Assembly: GCA_021779835.1 (NCBI GenBank)
Contig: JAJXZX010000014.1
Location: 30,766 to 94,765 of the forward strand
Direction: 5' to 3'
DNA from: Pseudomonadota bacterium
Lineage (GTDB): Bacteria > Pseudomonadota > Alphaproteobacteria > Rhodobacterales > Rhodobacteraceae
Length of the DNA: 64,000 bases
Of this stretch, positions 8,172-17,472 are shown one piece after another. How positions within the stretch are numbered: the stretch's first letter is position 1; each line of letters opens with the position of its first letter. The position numbers were made by a program, and so were the translations under genes. The notes under the pieces were generated by a model that saw only the letters and a list, made by a program, of their open reading frames with translations, ran no database searches and was not told the DNA's origin.

Positions 8172-8175
8172 TCGC

Positions 8176-8298
8176 ATGACCAAAACAGCCCTTCTCCTCG
8201 TGCTTCTTGCAACGCTGGCGGCCTGCAACACTGTGGCCGGTGTCGGCCAAGACATCACCGGTGCCGCGCATAAGGTCGGCAACATGGTCGGCGGCTAA
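8176..8298 (+). CDS. Entericidin-like small lipoprotein
   Basis: 40 residues: a hydrophobic signal peptide with lipobox (LLLVLLATLAAC, Cys at 17) and a short mature part (NTVAGVGQDITGAAHKVGNM). This matches the entericidin EcnA/EcnB pattern (CNTVxGxGxD). Entericidins are outer-membrane-associated lipoproteins linked to stress and lysis in enteric bacteria; in alphaproteobacteria they are common and mostly of unknown role. It begins 4 nt after the binding-protein stop and is probably co-transcribed. Confidence 0.85.
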   Translation: MTKTALLLVLLATLAACNTVAGVGQDITGAAHKVGNMVGG

Positions 8299-8306
8299 GC
8301 GCGCCT

Positions 8307-8930
8307 TCAGACCAGCGAAGTCACCCATAGGATTGTCGCATCCTCTTCCGAGGTGGAGATGACGTTGTGCCCCATGGTCGCGTCATAATAGGCGCTGTCG
8401 CCGCGCCGCATGTCCTGCGGCTCGTAGAACTCGGTGTATAGCCGGATGGTGCCGGTGAGGACGTAGAGAAACTCCTCGCCGTCATGGCGCACCCAGCCTT
8501 CAAACTCCGCAACCGAGCGCGCCCGGATGCGCGCGCGATAAGGCAGCATCTGCTTTTTGGTCAGCGCCGCCGCCAACAGCTCGTGTTCATAGGTGGCGGT
8601 GGCATGGCCCTGCCCCTCGCCCTGCTTAGTCACCGCCATGCGCCCCGTCACCTGCGCCTTGGAGGGCGCGGTGAACAGTTGCGGCACCGAGATCGCCAGC
8701 CCCTCGGCCAGCTTCTTCAGCGCCTCATAGGTCGGCGACATCTGCCCGTTCTCGATCTTGGACAGGGTCGAGCGCGCGAGCCCCGCCTGCACCGCCGCCT
8801 GCTCCAGCGTCCAGCCGCGCGCCTTGCGCAGCTCTCGCACGCGGATGCCAAGGTCCAAGGGCTGCGGCGTGGCCTCTTCGCCATTGGCGCGTGCAATGCG
8901 GATGATGCTGGTCGGGTCGCTTTTTATCAT
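8307..8930 (-). CDS. XRE-family regulator with C-terminal cupin
   Basis: 207 residues from the ATG at 8930 (MIKSDPTSI). Helix-turn-helix of XRE type at about 28-82 (RELRKARGWTLEQAAVQAGL, then STLSKIENGQMSP), followed by a small cupin sensor domain (about 130-205: HDGEEFLYVLTGTIRLYTEF, then RRGDSAYYDATMGHN). Such regulators (PuuR/SutR type) usually repress a nearby catabolic or transport gene. Here the 3' end is tail-to-tail with the entericidin gene and the upstream side opens to a 325-bp gap, so the target is not evident. Confidence 0.88.
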   Translation of the reverse strand: MIKSDPTSIIRIARANGEEATPQPLDLGIRVRELRKARGWTLEQAAVQAGLARSTLSKIENGQMSPTYEALKKLAEGLAISVPQLFTAPSKAQVTGRMAVTKQGEGQGHATATYEHELLAAALTKKQMLPYRARIRARSVAEFEGWVRHDGEEFLYVLTGTIRLYTEFYEPQDMRRGDSAYYDATMGHNVISTSEEDATILWVTSLV

Positions 8931-9255
8931 GGCACCGAAATACGCCACCCGCGCGCTGTCTTGCAACTGCCAGCGCACAGCGCTAGCCACCGCGGATGAT
9001 GGTTTCCCTTCACCGCACCCTTGCCCCCTCACCCGGCCGTCCTCGATTGCGCTACGGTGGAAGTGACCGTGACGCTCGACACCGCCGTCATTGCCTGCTT
9101 CAATTACGGCGAGGACATGACTGACGCGGACCTCGCTGCCGCCCGCCGGGTGCGCGGCAAATAACCCCGGCTGTTCCTGCTGTGCGATGCACTGCTGACG
9201 CGGACAAACGAAAAACTCCTCCGGCAACACCTGCGCCGGCACTATGAGGCGACCC
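8931..9255. other. Intergenic region without a supported gene
   Basis: 325 bp between the divergently oriented XRE-cupin regulator and the FrnE-type gene. An open frame through about 9022-9164 (ending ADLAAARRVRGK) has no good start or ribosome-binding site and matches nothing I recognise; it may be a gene remnant. The region presumably holds promoters for both flanking genes, but I see no convincing -35/-10 pair. Confidence 0.5.
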
Positions 9256-9894
9256 ATGCTGAAACTTGATATCTTCTCCGACCCGATCTGCCCGTGGTGC
9301 TATATCGGCAAAACCTACCTTGACCGCGCGCTGGAACAGGCCCCGACGCCGCCTTTCATCGTTGAATGGCACCCGTTCCAACTGAACCCCGACATGGCAC
9401 CGGGCGGGCAGGACCGCCGCGCCTATCTGGCGGCGAAGTTTGGCGGCCCAGGGGGCGTCACCCGCGCTGATGACACGGTCGAGGCCGCAGCCCGCGCCGC
9501 GGGGATCGAGATTGACTCGGCCCGCATCCCCACCATTCCCAACACGCTGAACGCGCACCGCCTGATCCACTGGGCAGGGCTGGAGGAATGTCAGACCGCC
9601 GTGGTCGGCGCGCTTTTCCGCGCCCATTTCCGCGAAGGCCGTAACATCGGCGACGCCAACACGCTGGCCGACATTGCCGCCGCCAATGGCATGGACCGCG
9701 AGGTCACGCTGCGCCTTCTTGCCACCGACGCCGATCTCAATGATATACGCGCCCGCGACGCTCACGCCCGCTCGCGCGGGGTGAATGCCGTGCCGACCTA
9801 CCTGATCGCCAACCAGTACGTCCTGCAAGGCGCGCAACCGGCAGACCTCTGGCAACAGGTGATCGCAGAGATCACACAATCCCCCGAGTCTTGA
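9256..9894 (+). CDS. FrnE-like DsbA-family oxidoreductase / 2-hydroxychromene-2-carboxylate isomerase-like
   Basis: 212 residues from the ATG at 9256, preceded by GAGGCG; an ATG 12 nt earlier overlaps that site. Thioredoxin fold with CPWC at residues 12-15 (SDPICPWCYIGK), a helical insertion, and a C-terminal NAVPTYLIANQYVLQGAQP carrying the cis-Pro loop. FrnE-type proteins are cytoplasmic DsbA homologues that handle disulfide exchange; no signal peptide is present. Confidence 0.9.
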   Translation: MLKLDIFSDPICPWCYIGKTYLDRALEQAPTPPFIVEWHPFQLNPDMAPGGQDRRAYLAAKFGGPGGVTRADDTVEAAARAAGIEIDSARIPTIPNTLNAHRLIHWAGLEECQTAVVGALFRAHFREGRNIGDANTLADIAAANGMDREVTLRLLATDADLNDIRARDAHARSRGVNAVPTYLIANQYVLQGAQPADLWQQVIAEITQSPES

Positions 9895-10031
9895 CCACGC
9901 CAGCGCCCGATTTTCCCGCAATTGCCTGCATTTGGCTTGGCAACGCGCGGCTTGCCGCCCTATACACTTTAAGAAACCGTCACGGTTTTGAGCGACTTTC
10001 CGACTTCAATCAGCACGAAGGAGCGTTCGAC

Positions 10032-10574
10032 ATGGCATTCCAATATCGCCGAAGCCCTCTCCACGACAGCGGGGGCTGGATGATCGGTTTCGGGATCATC
10101 GCCCTCGTCGCCGGTGTGCTGGCGTTCTACCACCCCTTCGCGGCGTCCCTTACCGTCGTCAGCTTCGCCGCGCTGAGCTTTATCGTGCTGGGCATCCTCA
10201 AGGCGCTTTACGCCGCGCGCCTGCGCCACGACGACAGCTTCATCGTCTCGCTGATCCTTGCCGCGCTGTTCATCTTCCTTGGCTTCGGCCTCTGGTCCAA
10301 CCCGATTGCCGGGCTATTGTCGCTGACCGCGCTCGCCGCCGTGCTTTTCATTGCCATCGGTATTTTCAAGGCGGCCTTCGCCATGCGCATTCGTCCGGCA
10401 AGCGGCTGGGGTTGGGTTATGGTGTCGGGCCTTGTGTCGATGCTGCTCGGGGGGATGATTATCGTGAACTTCCCCGCATCGGCCGCCACCATCCTTGGTT
10501 TACTTCTGGGGATCGAACTTCTTTCTACCGGCGTCGCCTTTGTGATGGCGGGCCTTACCCTGCGCCGCCTCTGA
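10032..10574 (+). CDS. HdeD family acid-resistance-like membrane protein (DUF308)
   Basis: 180 residues from the ATG at 10032, with AAGGAG 9 nt upstream. Six hydrophobic helices arranged as repeated two-helix DUF308 units (GWMIGFGIIALVAGVLAFYHP, FIFLGFGLWSNPIAG, MLLGGMIIVNFPASA). E. coli HdeD is an inner-membrane protein linked to acid resistance at high cell density; the exact role is unknown. The K+-channel gene follows after 61 bp in the same direction. Confidence 0.87.
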   Translation: MAFQYRRSPLHDSGGWMIGFGIIALVAGVLAFYHPFAASLTVVSFAALSFIVLGILKALYAARLRHDDSFIVSLILAALFIFLGFGLWSNPIAGLLSLTALAAVLFIAIGIFKAAFAMRIRPASGWGWVMVSGLVSMLLGGMIIVNFPASAATILGLLLGIELLSTGVAFVMAGLTLRRL

Positions 10575-10635
10575 CCCAAGCGCACGTACAGGGACCAGAA
10601 CGAACCGCCCTACCGGGCATCAAGGCAAGGCCAGC

Positions 10636-10911
10636 ATGCGCTTCATCATCAGTACCGTTCTTGGCCTCGTGTTTCTGGTCGTGACAATTGCCACCACCTT
10701 CTTTCACTACGTGGAGGGCTGGGCGTGGATTGACAGCTACTATTTCACCGTCGTTACCCTTTCGACCGTCGGGTATGGCGATCTTACGCCCAAGACCGAT
10801 GTCGGCAAAATCGGCGCGACGATCCTGATCTTTGTCGGCCTTGGCGTTTTTGCTCTGGCTGTTCAGCAGATCGGCCTATACGTCTCTCGGCAATCCAACG
10901 ACGATAACTGA
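10636..10911 (+). CDS. Minimal two-helix potassium channel
   Basis: 91 residues, KcsA-type Ion_trans_2 architecture: TM1 (4-22), turret and pore helix (29-43), selectivity filter TVGYGD at 44-49, TM2 (60-84), and almost no cytoplasmic tail (RQSNDDN). Tetramers of such subunits would form a K+-selective pore. There is no RCK/TrkA-N gating domain and no voltage sensor, so gating must come from the pore itself or a partner. Shorter than KcsA (160 aa) because the C-terminal bundle is missing. The ATG follows AAGGC. Confidence 0.9.
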   Translation: MRFIISTVLGLVFLVVTIATTFFHYVEGWAWIDSYYFTVVTLSTVGYGDLTPKTDVGKIGATILIFVGLGVFALAVQQIGLYVSRQSNDDN

Positions 10912-10978
10912 CAACGTCAACCACTTCCCGACGTCGCCACTTCAGTTTCCGTCCGCCCCCTAGAGACCAGTTCAGCCG

Positions 10979-12178
10979 ATGCCAACCAAGCCCATGCCAC
11001 AAAAGGAATTCATCGCGCTATTGGCGATGCTTTTCGCCATCGTCTCTTTCTCCATCGACGGCATGTTGCCCGCGCTGCCGCAAATCGCACGAGAGCTGAC
11101 ACCCGATGATGTCAACCGTGCGCAACTCATCATCACCTCGTTCGTGCTTGGCATGGGTATTGGCACGCTGTTTGCCGGGCCGATCTCTGACACTATCGGC
11201 CGCCGTCCCGCCATCTTCGGCGGCGTCGCGATCTATATTCTCGGCAGTATCCTCGCCTCACTCACCCACTCGCTTGACCTGTTGCTCGCCGCCCGGCTGC
11301 TGCAAGGGCTGGGTGCCGCCGGGCCGCGCATCGTGACGCTGGCAATGGTGAGAGACCTTTATTCGGGCCGCAACATGGCGCGCATCGTGTCCTTCGCCAT
11401 GATGATCTTCACGCTCGTGCCAGCCATCGCGCCCTCGATCGGCGCGCTCATCATCGCGGGCTTCGGCTGGCGCGGCATCTTTGGCGCGGTGATCGTCTTC
11501 GCGCTGATAGCGTCGGGATGGCTCACGCTGCGCCAACCCGAAACCCTCTTGCCAGAGAAACGCCGCCCGCTGCAATTCTCCCCCCTCCTCGCCGCCTTCC
11601 GCGAGGTGATGACCCACCGCCTTGTCGTCACCTCCATCGCGGTTCAGACCCTGGTCTATGGCGCGTTGTTCGGCACGCTGTCTTCGACGCAGCAGATCTT
11701 CGACATCACCTTTCATCGGGCAGAGAGCTTCCCCATCTGGTTTGCCGCCATCGCCCTGATGGCAGGCTGCGCCAACCTGTTGAACGCGTCCTTGGTGATG
11801 CGGCTTGGTATGCGCGTCCTCATCACCGCAGCGCTTGCCATGCAGGTGGTGATCTCTGGCGTGATGGCGGTGATGACTGTCGCTGGCCTCTGGCCCGACT
11901 GGCTGTATTTCCCCGCCTACATCTTCTGGACCACGAGCGTATTTTTTACCGCAGGCCTGACGCTGGGCAACCTGAACGCGCTGGCGTTAGAGCCTTTGGG
12001 CCACATCGCCGGCATGGCCGCCTCGGTCAACGGCTGCATCGCCACCGTGCTTGCCGTCGCGATCGCCGCCCCCATCGGTCTCGCGTTCAACGGAACCCCG
12101 GTGCCGATCATGGGCTCCATCGCCACGCTGTGCTTGGCGGGCTGGGTGCTGATGCGCTCGATCCCGCGCCAGACGTAA
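10979..12178 (+). CDS. Bcr/CflA-type MFS multidrug efflux transporter
   Basis: 399 residues, 12 predicted TM segments. DHA1 drug:H+ antiporter motifs: SIDGMLPALPQIA in TM1, GMGIGTLFAGPISDTIGRRP (motif A in loop 2-3) and LLQGLGAAGPRIVTLAMVRDL (motif B in TM4). Members expel bicyclomycin, chloramphenicol or sulfonamides, and sometimes cysteine; the substrate here is unknown. A second ATG 15 nt downstream is an alternative start. Confidence 0.9.
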   Translation: MPTKPMPQKEFIALLAMLFAIVSFSIDGMLPALPQIARELTPDDVNRAQLIITSFVLGMGIGTLFAGPISDTIGRRPAIFGGVAIYILGSILASLTHSLDLLLAARLLQGLGAAGPRIVTLAMVRDLYSGRNMARIVSFAMMIFTLVPAIAPSIGALIIAGFGWRGIFGAVIVFALIASGWLTLRQPETLLPEKRRPLQFSPLLAAFREVMTHRLVVTSIAVQTLVYGALFGTLSSTQQIFDITFHRAESFPIWFAAIALMAGCANLLNASLVMRLGMRVLITAALAMQVVISGVMAVMTVAGLWPDWLYFPAYIFWTTSVFFTAGLTLGNLNALALEPLGHIAGMAASVNGCIATVLAVAIAAPIGLAFNGTPVPIMGSIATLCLAGWVLMRSIPRQT

Positions 12179-12184
12179 AGCGCG

Positions 12185-15100
12185 TCAGGCGCTGGCCTTC
12201 TTCGCCTTCCGCGCCGCCTCCCCCGCAACCACCTTCTCGGCCAGATCGCGCGCCACGCCAAACGCGCCCTTGATGCGGTCGGCCTCGGTCGGCCAATCGC
12301 GCACCAAGGATATCTTGTTGTCCTTGATCCGCGCCTGCCCCGACTGCGCCTGCAAAAACTCAACCAGCCCCGCCGGATTGGCAAACTTGTCATTGTGGAA
12401 CTGCACCGAGGCCCCCTTTGGCCCCGCATCCAGCCTCGAAATCCCGGCGCGTTTGCACATTGCCTTGATCCGCACCACCAGCATCAGCGTGTTCACCTCG
12501 CGCGGCAGCGGGCCAAAACGGTCGATCAACTCGGCGGCAAAGCCTTCCAGCTCCACCTTCGTCGTCAGCCCGGACAAGCGGCGATAGAGGCCCAGCCGCA
12601 CATCCAGATCCGGCACATAGGGCTCCGGGATCAGCACCGGCACGCCCAGATTGATTTGCGGCGCCCAGCGGTCGTCGGTGGGCAGGCCCTGCAATTCGCC
12701 CGATTTGATCCGCGCAATCGTTTCTTCCAGCATCTGTTGGTAAAGCTCATAGCCGACCTCGGTGATGTGCCCCGACTGCTCCTCGCCCAGAATATTGCCC
12801 GCCCCGCGCAGGTCGAGATCCTGCGACGCGAGCGTGAACCCGGCCCCCAGACTGTCGAGGCTTCCCAGCAGGCGCAACCGCTTCACCGCCTGCGGCGTCA
12901 GCGGCGCGCGCGGCTTGGTGGTCAGATAGCAATAGGCCCGCGTCTTGGCGCGCCCGACCCTGCCGCGGATCTGATAAAGCTGGCTTAACCCAAAGCGATC
13001 CGCGCGATGGATAATCATCGTGTTCGCGGTCGGAATATCGAGGCCGGATTCCACGATCGTGGTCGCCAACAGCACGTCATACTTTCCGTCGTAAAACGCG
13101 TTCATCCGCTCATCCAGATCGCCCGCCGCAAGCTGCCCATGTGCGGTGACCACCGTCACCTCTGGCACATGGTCGCGCAAAAACGCCTCCATCTCGGGCA
13201 GGTCGCTGATGCGCGGCACGACAAAGAACGACTGCCCGCCGCGATAATGTTCGCGCAGCAACGCCTCGCGCAGCGTCACGGTATCGAACTCGCTGACATA
13301 GGTGCGGATCGCCAGCCGGTCCACCGGGGGCGTGCCGATGATCGACAGATCCCGCACCCCCGTCAGCGAAAGCTGCAAGGTGCGCGGGATCGGCGTCGCG
13401 GTCAGCGTCAGCACATGCACGTCTGACCGCATCTCTTTCAGCCGCTCTTTGTGGGTGACGCCGAAGTGCTGTTCCTCGTCGATCACCATCAGCCCAAGGT
13501 TTTTGAACTTGATCGACTTCGCCAACAGCGCGTGCGTGCCGATGCAGATATCGACCGAGCCATCGGCAATCCCCTCTCGCGTGGCGGCGGCGTCCTTGGC
13601 CGACACAAAGCGCGACAGGGGGCGGATGGTGATCGGAAAACCCCGGAAACGCTCGACAAAGCTCTTGTAGTGCTGCCGCGCCAGCAGCGTCGTGGGGGCG
13701 ATCACCGCGACCTGAACCCCCGACATCGCCGCGACAAAGGCCGCGCGCATCGCCACCTCGGTCTTGCCAAAACCCACATCGCCGACAATCAGGCGGTCCA
13801 TCGGGCTGCCCGCCGCCATATCACCCAGCACATCATTGATGGCGGCAAGCTGGTCGTCGGTCTCCTGATAGGGAAAGCGCGCGGCGAAGGCCTCCCATAT
13901 CGAGTGTTCCGCCTCCAATATCGGCGCGTGGCGCAGGTGGCGCTCCGCCGCGATGCGGATCAGCTTGTCGGCAATTTCGCGGATACGGTCCTTGAGCTTT
14001 GCCTTCTTGGCCTGCCACGCGCCACCGCCCAAACGGTCCAGCAAGCCTTCCTCGTGCCCATACCGGCTGAGGAGTTCGATATTCTCCACCGGCAGGTAAA
14101 GCCGCGCGCCCTCGGCATATTCCAGCGCGATGCACTCATGCGGCGCCCCCAACGCCGTGATGGTCTCCAACCCGGTATACCGGCCCACGCCATGCTCGAC
14201 ATGCACCACCAGATCGCCGGGACTAAGGGCCTGAGCTTCGGTCAGGAAGTTCTCGGCTTTCCTACGTTTTTTGGCAGAGCGCACCAGACGTTCGCCCAGC
14301 ACGTCCTGTTCTGATATGACCGTCAGCCCCGGCCCTTCAAAGCCATGCTCCAACGCCCAGATCGCCAGAAACAGCCCGCCACGCCCCGGCGGGACATCGC
14401 GACTATCCGCAATCTCCACTGCGCCCTTGACGCCCTGATCCTCGATCAGCCCCTTGAACCGCTCTCGTGCGCCTTCGGAGTAGGAGGTGACGACCACTTG
14501 GCCGCCTTCACGTTTTGCGCGAAGATGATCGGCCAAAGCACCGAAAAGGCTAACATTTTCCAACTGCCGCTCTGGCGAGAAGTTGCGCCCGATGCGCCCA
14601 CCCGCATCCAGCACGCCCGGCCCGGTCGGCTGCGGCAAGGGCGCCAGTTGCACCACGCGATGCGCCTGGATCGCGGCCTCCCATCCCGCGTCGTCCAGAT
14701 ACAACAACCCCGGGGGGCACGGCTTATACACCGTATCCATGCGCCCCTTGGCCCCCATCGCCTCGCGCCGCGCATCATACTGGTCGGCAATGCCCTCCCA
14801 CCGGCTCAACCGGGTGGGCGTAACCTGATCGTCCAGCATCACGCTGGCATCCGGAAGATAGTCGAACAGAGTCTCCATCCGCGCGTGGAAGAACGGCAGC
14901 CAATGTTCCATCCCCTGATGCTTGCGCCCGGCGCTGACCGCCTCATACAGCGGATCATCCGCCCCGGCAGAGCCGAATTCGATGCGGTAATTCTGGCGAA
15001 ACCGCGTGATCGCCGCCTCGTCCAGAATAACCTCCGACACCGGCGCGAGTTCAATCATCGTCAGCTTCTCGGTGGTGCGCTGCGTCACCGCATCAAAGCG

Positions 15101-15658
15101 CCGCGCGCCGTCCAGCACATCGCCGAACAGGTCGAGCCTGAGCGGCCCGCCCTCACCCGGCGGAAAGATGTCGATGATGCCGCCGCGCACCGCGTAATCG
15201 CCCGGCTCTGACACGGTCGAGGTCTGCGAAAACCCCATCCGCACCAGAAACTGCCGCAAGCCCGCCTCGTTGACCCGCCCGCCGACGCGCGCGGAAAAAG
15301 ACGCCTCTTGCAGCACCGCGCGCGCGGGTAGCCGCTGCGTCACCGCATTCACCGTGGTCAGCAGGATAAACGGCCCCGGCACACCATGCGCGAGTGCCGC
15401 CAGCGTCGCCATCCGCACCGCCGACACATCCGGGTTGGGCGAGACGCGGTCATAGGGAAGGCAGTCCCACGCCGGCAGCACCAGCACCACCGCATCGGGC
15501 GCGAAAAACGCCAGCGCGGTGCGCATCGCCTCCAGCCGCTTGTCATCGCGCGCGATATGAATAACCGGCCGCCCAGCCGAGGCCAGTTCCTTGGCGACCA
15601 GACGGGCATCGAACCCCTCCGGCGCGCCGCTCAGCACAATTTGATTGCCCGTTACCAT
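12185..15658 (-). CDS. mfd: Transcription-repair coupling factor
   Basis: 1157 residues, full length. Order of domains: UvrB-like N-terminal part that binds UvrA (about 1-330), CarD-like RNA-polymerase-interaction domain (about 480-545, LVVHVEHGVGRYTG), superfamily 2 translocase with Walker A VGDVGFGKTE near 625 and DEEQ near 725, motif VI region QIRGRVGRAK, then the C-terminal TRCF regulatory domain. It releases RNA polymerase stalled at DNA lesions and recruits UvrA. Tail-to-tail with the MFS gene (6 bp). Confidence 0.98.
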   Translation of the reverse strand: MVTGNQIVLSGAPEGFDARLVAKELASAGRPVIHIARDDKRLEAMRTALAFFAPDAVVLVLPAWDCLPYDRVSPNPDVSAVRMATLAALAHGVPGPFILLTTVNAVTQRLPARAVLQEASFSARVGGRVNEAGLRQFLVRMGFSQTSTVSEPGDYAVRGGIIDIFPPGEGGPLRLDLFGDVLDGARRFDAVTQRTTEKLTMIELAPVSEVILDEAAITRFRQNYRIEFGSAGADDPLYEAVSAGRKHQGMEHWLPFFHARMETLFDYLPDASVMLDDQVTPTRLSRWEGIADQYDARREAMGAKGRMDTVYKPCPPGLLYLDDAGWEAAIQAHRVVQLAPLPQPTGPGVLDAGGRIGRNFSPERQLENVSLFGALADHLRAKREGGQVVVTSYSEGARERFKGLIEDQGVKGAVEIADSRDVPPGRGGLFLAIWALEHGFEGPGLTVISEQDVLGERLVRSAKKRRKAENFLTEAQALSPGDLVVHVEHGVGRYTGLETITALGAPHECIALEYAEGARLYLPVENIELLSRYGHEEGLLDRLGGGAWQAKKAKLKDRIREIADKLIRIAAERHLRHAPILEAEHSIWEAFAARFPYQETDDQLAAINDVLGDMAAGSPMDRLIVGDVGFGKTEVAMRAAFVAAMSGVQVAVIAPTTLLARQHYKSFVERFRGFPITIRPLSRFVSAKDAAATREGIADGSVDICIGTHALLAKSIKFKNLGLMVIDEEQHFGVTHKERLKEMRSDVHVLTLTATPIPRTLQLSLTGVRDLSIIGTPPVDRLAIRTYVSEFDTVTLREALLREHYRGGQSFFVVPRISDLPEMEAFLRDHVPEVTVVTAHGQLAAGDLDERMNAFYDGKYDVLLATTIVESGLDIPTANTMIIHRADRFGLSQLYQIRGRVGRAKTRAYCYLTTKPRAPLTPQAVKRLRLLGSLDSLGAGFTLASQDLDLRGAGNILGEEQSGHITEVGYELYQQMLEETIARIKSGELQGLPTDDRWAPQINLGVPVLIPEPYVPDLDVRLGLYRRLSGLTTKVELEGFAAELIDRFGPLPREVNTLMLVVRIKAMCKRAGISRLDAGPKGASVQFHNDKFANPAGLVEFLQAQSGQARIKDNKISLVRDWPTEADRIKGAFGVARDLAEKVVAGEAARKAKKASA

Positions 15659-15689
15659 TCCTGCCGACTTAACCGCCTGACCGCCCGTG

Positions 15690-16217
15690 TCAACGCCACA
15701 TAACGCTCAATTGCAGGTTCTGGTACATGCCCCACATCGAGGTAATCAGGATCGCCACCATCCCGATCGCCTGAACGGTAAAGCGATGCCAATGCAACCG
15801 GCGCTGCAAGGCCGCACCGGCATTTTCGCCCGCTTCGATGCGCCGCGCGGTTACCAGGCTTAACACGCCGACCAGGCTCATCGGTGCCATCAACAGAAAC
15901 AGAGCCTGCGCGAACTCCACATGGTAGTAAAACCCAAGCGTCACCAGAGTTGTCAGCGCAAAGAACAAAAACCCCAGTAACCACAGGCCAGAGGTGCGCG
16001 CGATAAACAGATAACGCCCGACGTTGATGCGCGTCAGATCCTCCAGATCGGACTGCGCCTGCCCGCCTTGAGTGCGCGCACGCGACACCATGTCATAAGG
16101 CACGCCCAGCACATAATGGCTGGCAGAGGACCATAAAACCGCCAGTGCAATCCAGAACCAAAGGTTGGAAAACGACCGCAGATCAATCAAGTGGTGGATG
16201 GTCTGGTAGATACTCAC
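15690..16217 (-). CDS. Conserved integral membrane protein of unknown function
   Basis: 175 residues with four to five hydrophobic segments (about 20-40, 73-92, 97-130, 148-168) and a conserved-looking loop YDMVSRARTQGGQAQSDLEDL. Similar Rhodobacteraceae proteins have been labelled 'component of SufBCD complex', but no suf genes are here and nothing in the sequence supports an Fe-S role. It lies just upstream of mfd on the same strand, 31 bp away, so co-transcription is likely. Confidence 0.7.
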   Translation of the reverse strand: MSIYQTIHHLIDLRSFSNLWFWIALAVLWSSASHYVLGVPYDMVSRARTQGGQAQSDLEDLTRINVGRYLFIARTSGLWLLGFLFFALTTLVTLGFYYHVEFAQALFLLMAPMSLVGVLSLVTARRIEAGENAGAALQRRLHWHRFTVQAIGMVAILITSMWGMYQNLQLSVMWR

Positions 16218-16336
16218 GCCTGCGCCTCACACCTGTTTTTCGCCACCGTAGTGGCTCGGTCCGGGAATTCCTACCCTTGAGATGTCGGGAAAACCATGCC
16301 ACGCAGGCATTGTCCATCCAAGTCCGGAATTTGCCG

Positions 16337-17341
16337 ATGCGCTCCACCCTCGCCGCCTTCCCCGCCGCCCGTTTTCGCCGCACCCGCGCCAGCGCCGCGC
16401 TGCGCGACCTGACGCAGGAAAACCGCCTGTCGGTCAAGGATCTGATCTGGCCAGTATTCATCCGCGACGGCAAGGATATGGTTGAACCGATCGCCTCGAT
16501 GCCCGGCGTCCCTCGCCTTTCGATCGACCGCGTGGTGATGGCGGCGGAAGAGGCGGCAACCCTTGGCATTCCGGCGATTTGCCTGTTTCCCTACACCGAT
16601 CCCGCCCTGAAAACCGAGACCTGCGAAGAGGCATGGAACCCCGACAACCTTGCCAACCGCGCCATTCGCGCCATTAAAGCCGCCGTGCCGCAGATCGCGG
16701 TAATGACGGATGTGGCGCTTGACCCCTACAACGCCAACGGCCACGACGGCCTCGTGCGCGACGGCATCATCGTGAACGACGAAACCGTCGAGGCGCTGGT
16801 GAAAATGGCGCTCGCGCAGGCCGACTCGGGCGCTGATATCCTTGGTCCCTCGGATATGATGGACGGCCGCATCGGTGCGATGCGCGCGGCGTTAGAGGCG
16901 GCGGGTCACAAGGATGTGACGATCCTGTCCTACTCTGCCAAATATGCCAGCGCCTTTTACGGCCCGTTCCGCGATGCGGTCGGCGCGTCCGGCGCGCTGA
17001 AGGGCGATAAAAAGACCTATCAGATGAACCCCGGCAATTCCGACGAGGCGCTGCGCCTGATCGCGCGCGATCTGTCAGAGGGCGCGGATATGGTGATGGT
17101 GAAACCGGGGATGCCCTATCTCGACATCTGCCGACGGGTGAAGGACACCTTCGGCGTGCCGACCTATGCCTATCAGGTCTCGGGCGAATATTCGATGATC
17201 CGGGGCGCTGCCGACCACGGCTGGATCGACGGCGAAAAGGCGATGATGGAAAGCCTGCTCGCCTTCAAGCGCGCGGGCTGTGACGGCATCCTGACCTACT
17301 TCGCCCCCGCCGCCGCGCGCCTGCTTGGCCCCGCATACTGA
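16337..17341 (+). CDS. hemB: Delta-aminolevulinic acid dehydratase (porphobilinogen synthase)
   Basis: 334 residues from the ATG at 16337 (MRSTLAAFPAARFRRTRAS). Condenses two 5-aminolevulinate molecules in tetrapyrrole synthesis. The two active-site lysines are in SYSAKYASAFYGPF and MVKPGMPYLD. The metal-site region reads DVALDPYNANGHDG: the cysteines of zinc enzymes are absent and the set of aspartates is incomplete compared with Mg-type enzymes, as reported for the metal-independent Rhodobacter capsulatus enzyme. Confidence 0.97.
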   Translation: MRSTLAAFPAARFRRTRASAALRDLTQENRLSVKDLIWPVFIRDGKDMVEPIASMPGVPRLSIDRVVMAAEEAATLGIPAICLFPYTDPALKTETCEEAWNPDNLANRAIRAIKAAVPQIAVMTDVALDPYNANGHDGLVRDGIIVNDETVEALVKMALAQADSGADILGPSDMMDGRIGAMRAALEAAGHKDVTILSYSAKYASAFYGPFRDAVGASGALKGDKKTYQMNPGNSDEALRLIARDLSEGADMVMVKPGMPYLDICRRVKDTFGVPTYAYQVSGEYSMIRGAADHGWIDGEKAMMESLLAFKRAGCDGILTYFAPAAARLLGPAY

Positions 17342-17472
17342 CCACAGCGCGCCTCGGCGTCGCTCCGCGCATCGCTTGCGTAAATCGGGTGACATAGAGT
17401 GAAAAACCCACTATCTTTAGTGGCAAGCGGTCGTCCAAGGCCCAGATAACAGGCAAGAGCAGAGGTATTCCC

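Noticed and set aside
9022..9164. Short forward open frame ending ADLAAARRVRGK
   Set aside because: No start site with a ribosome-binding site and no known family; at most a remnant.
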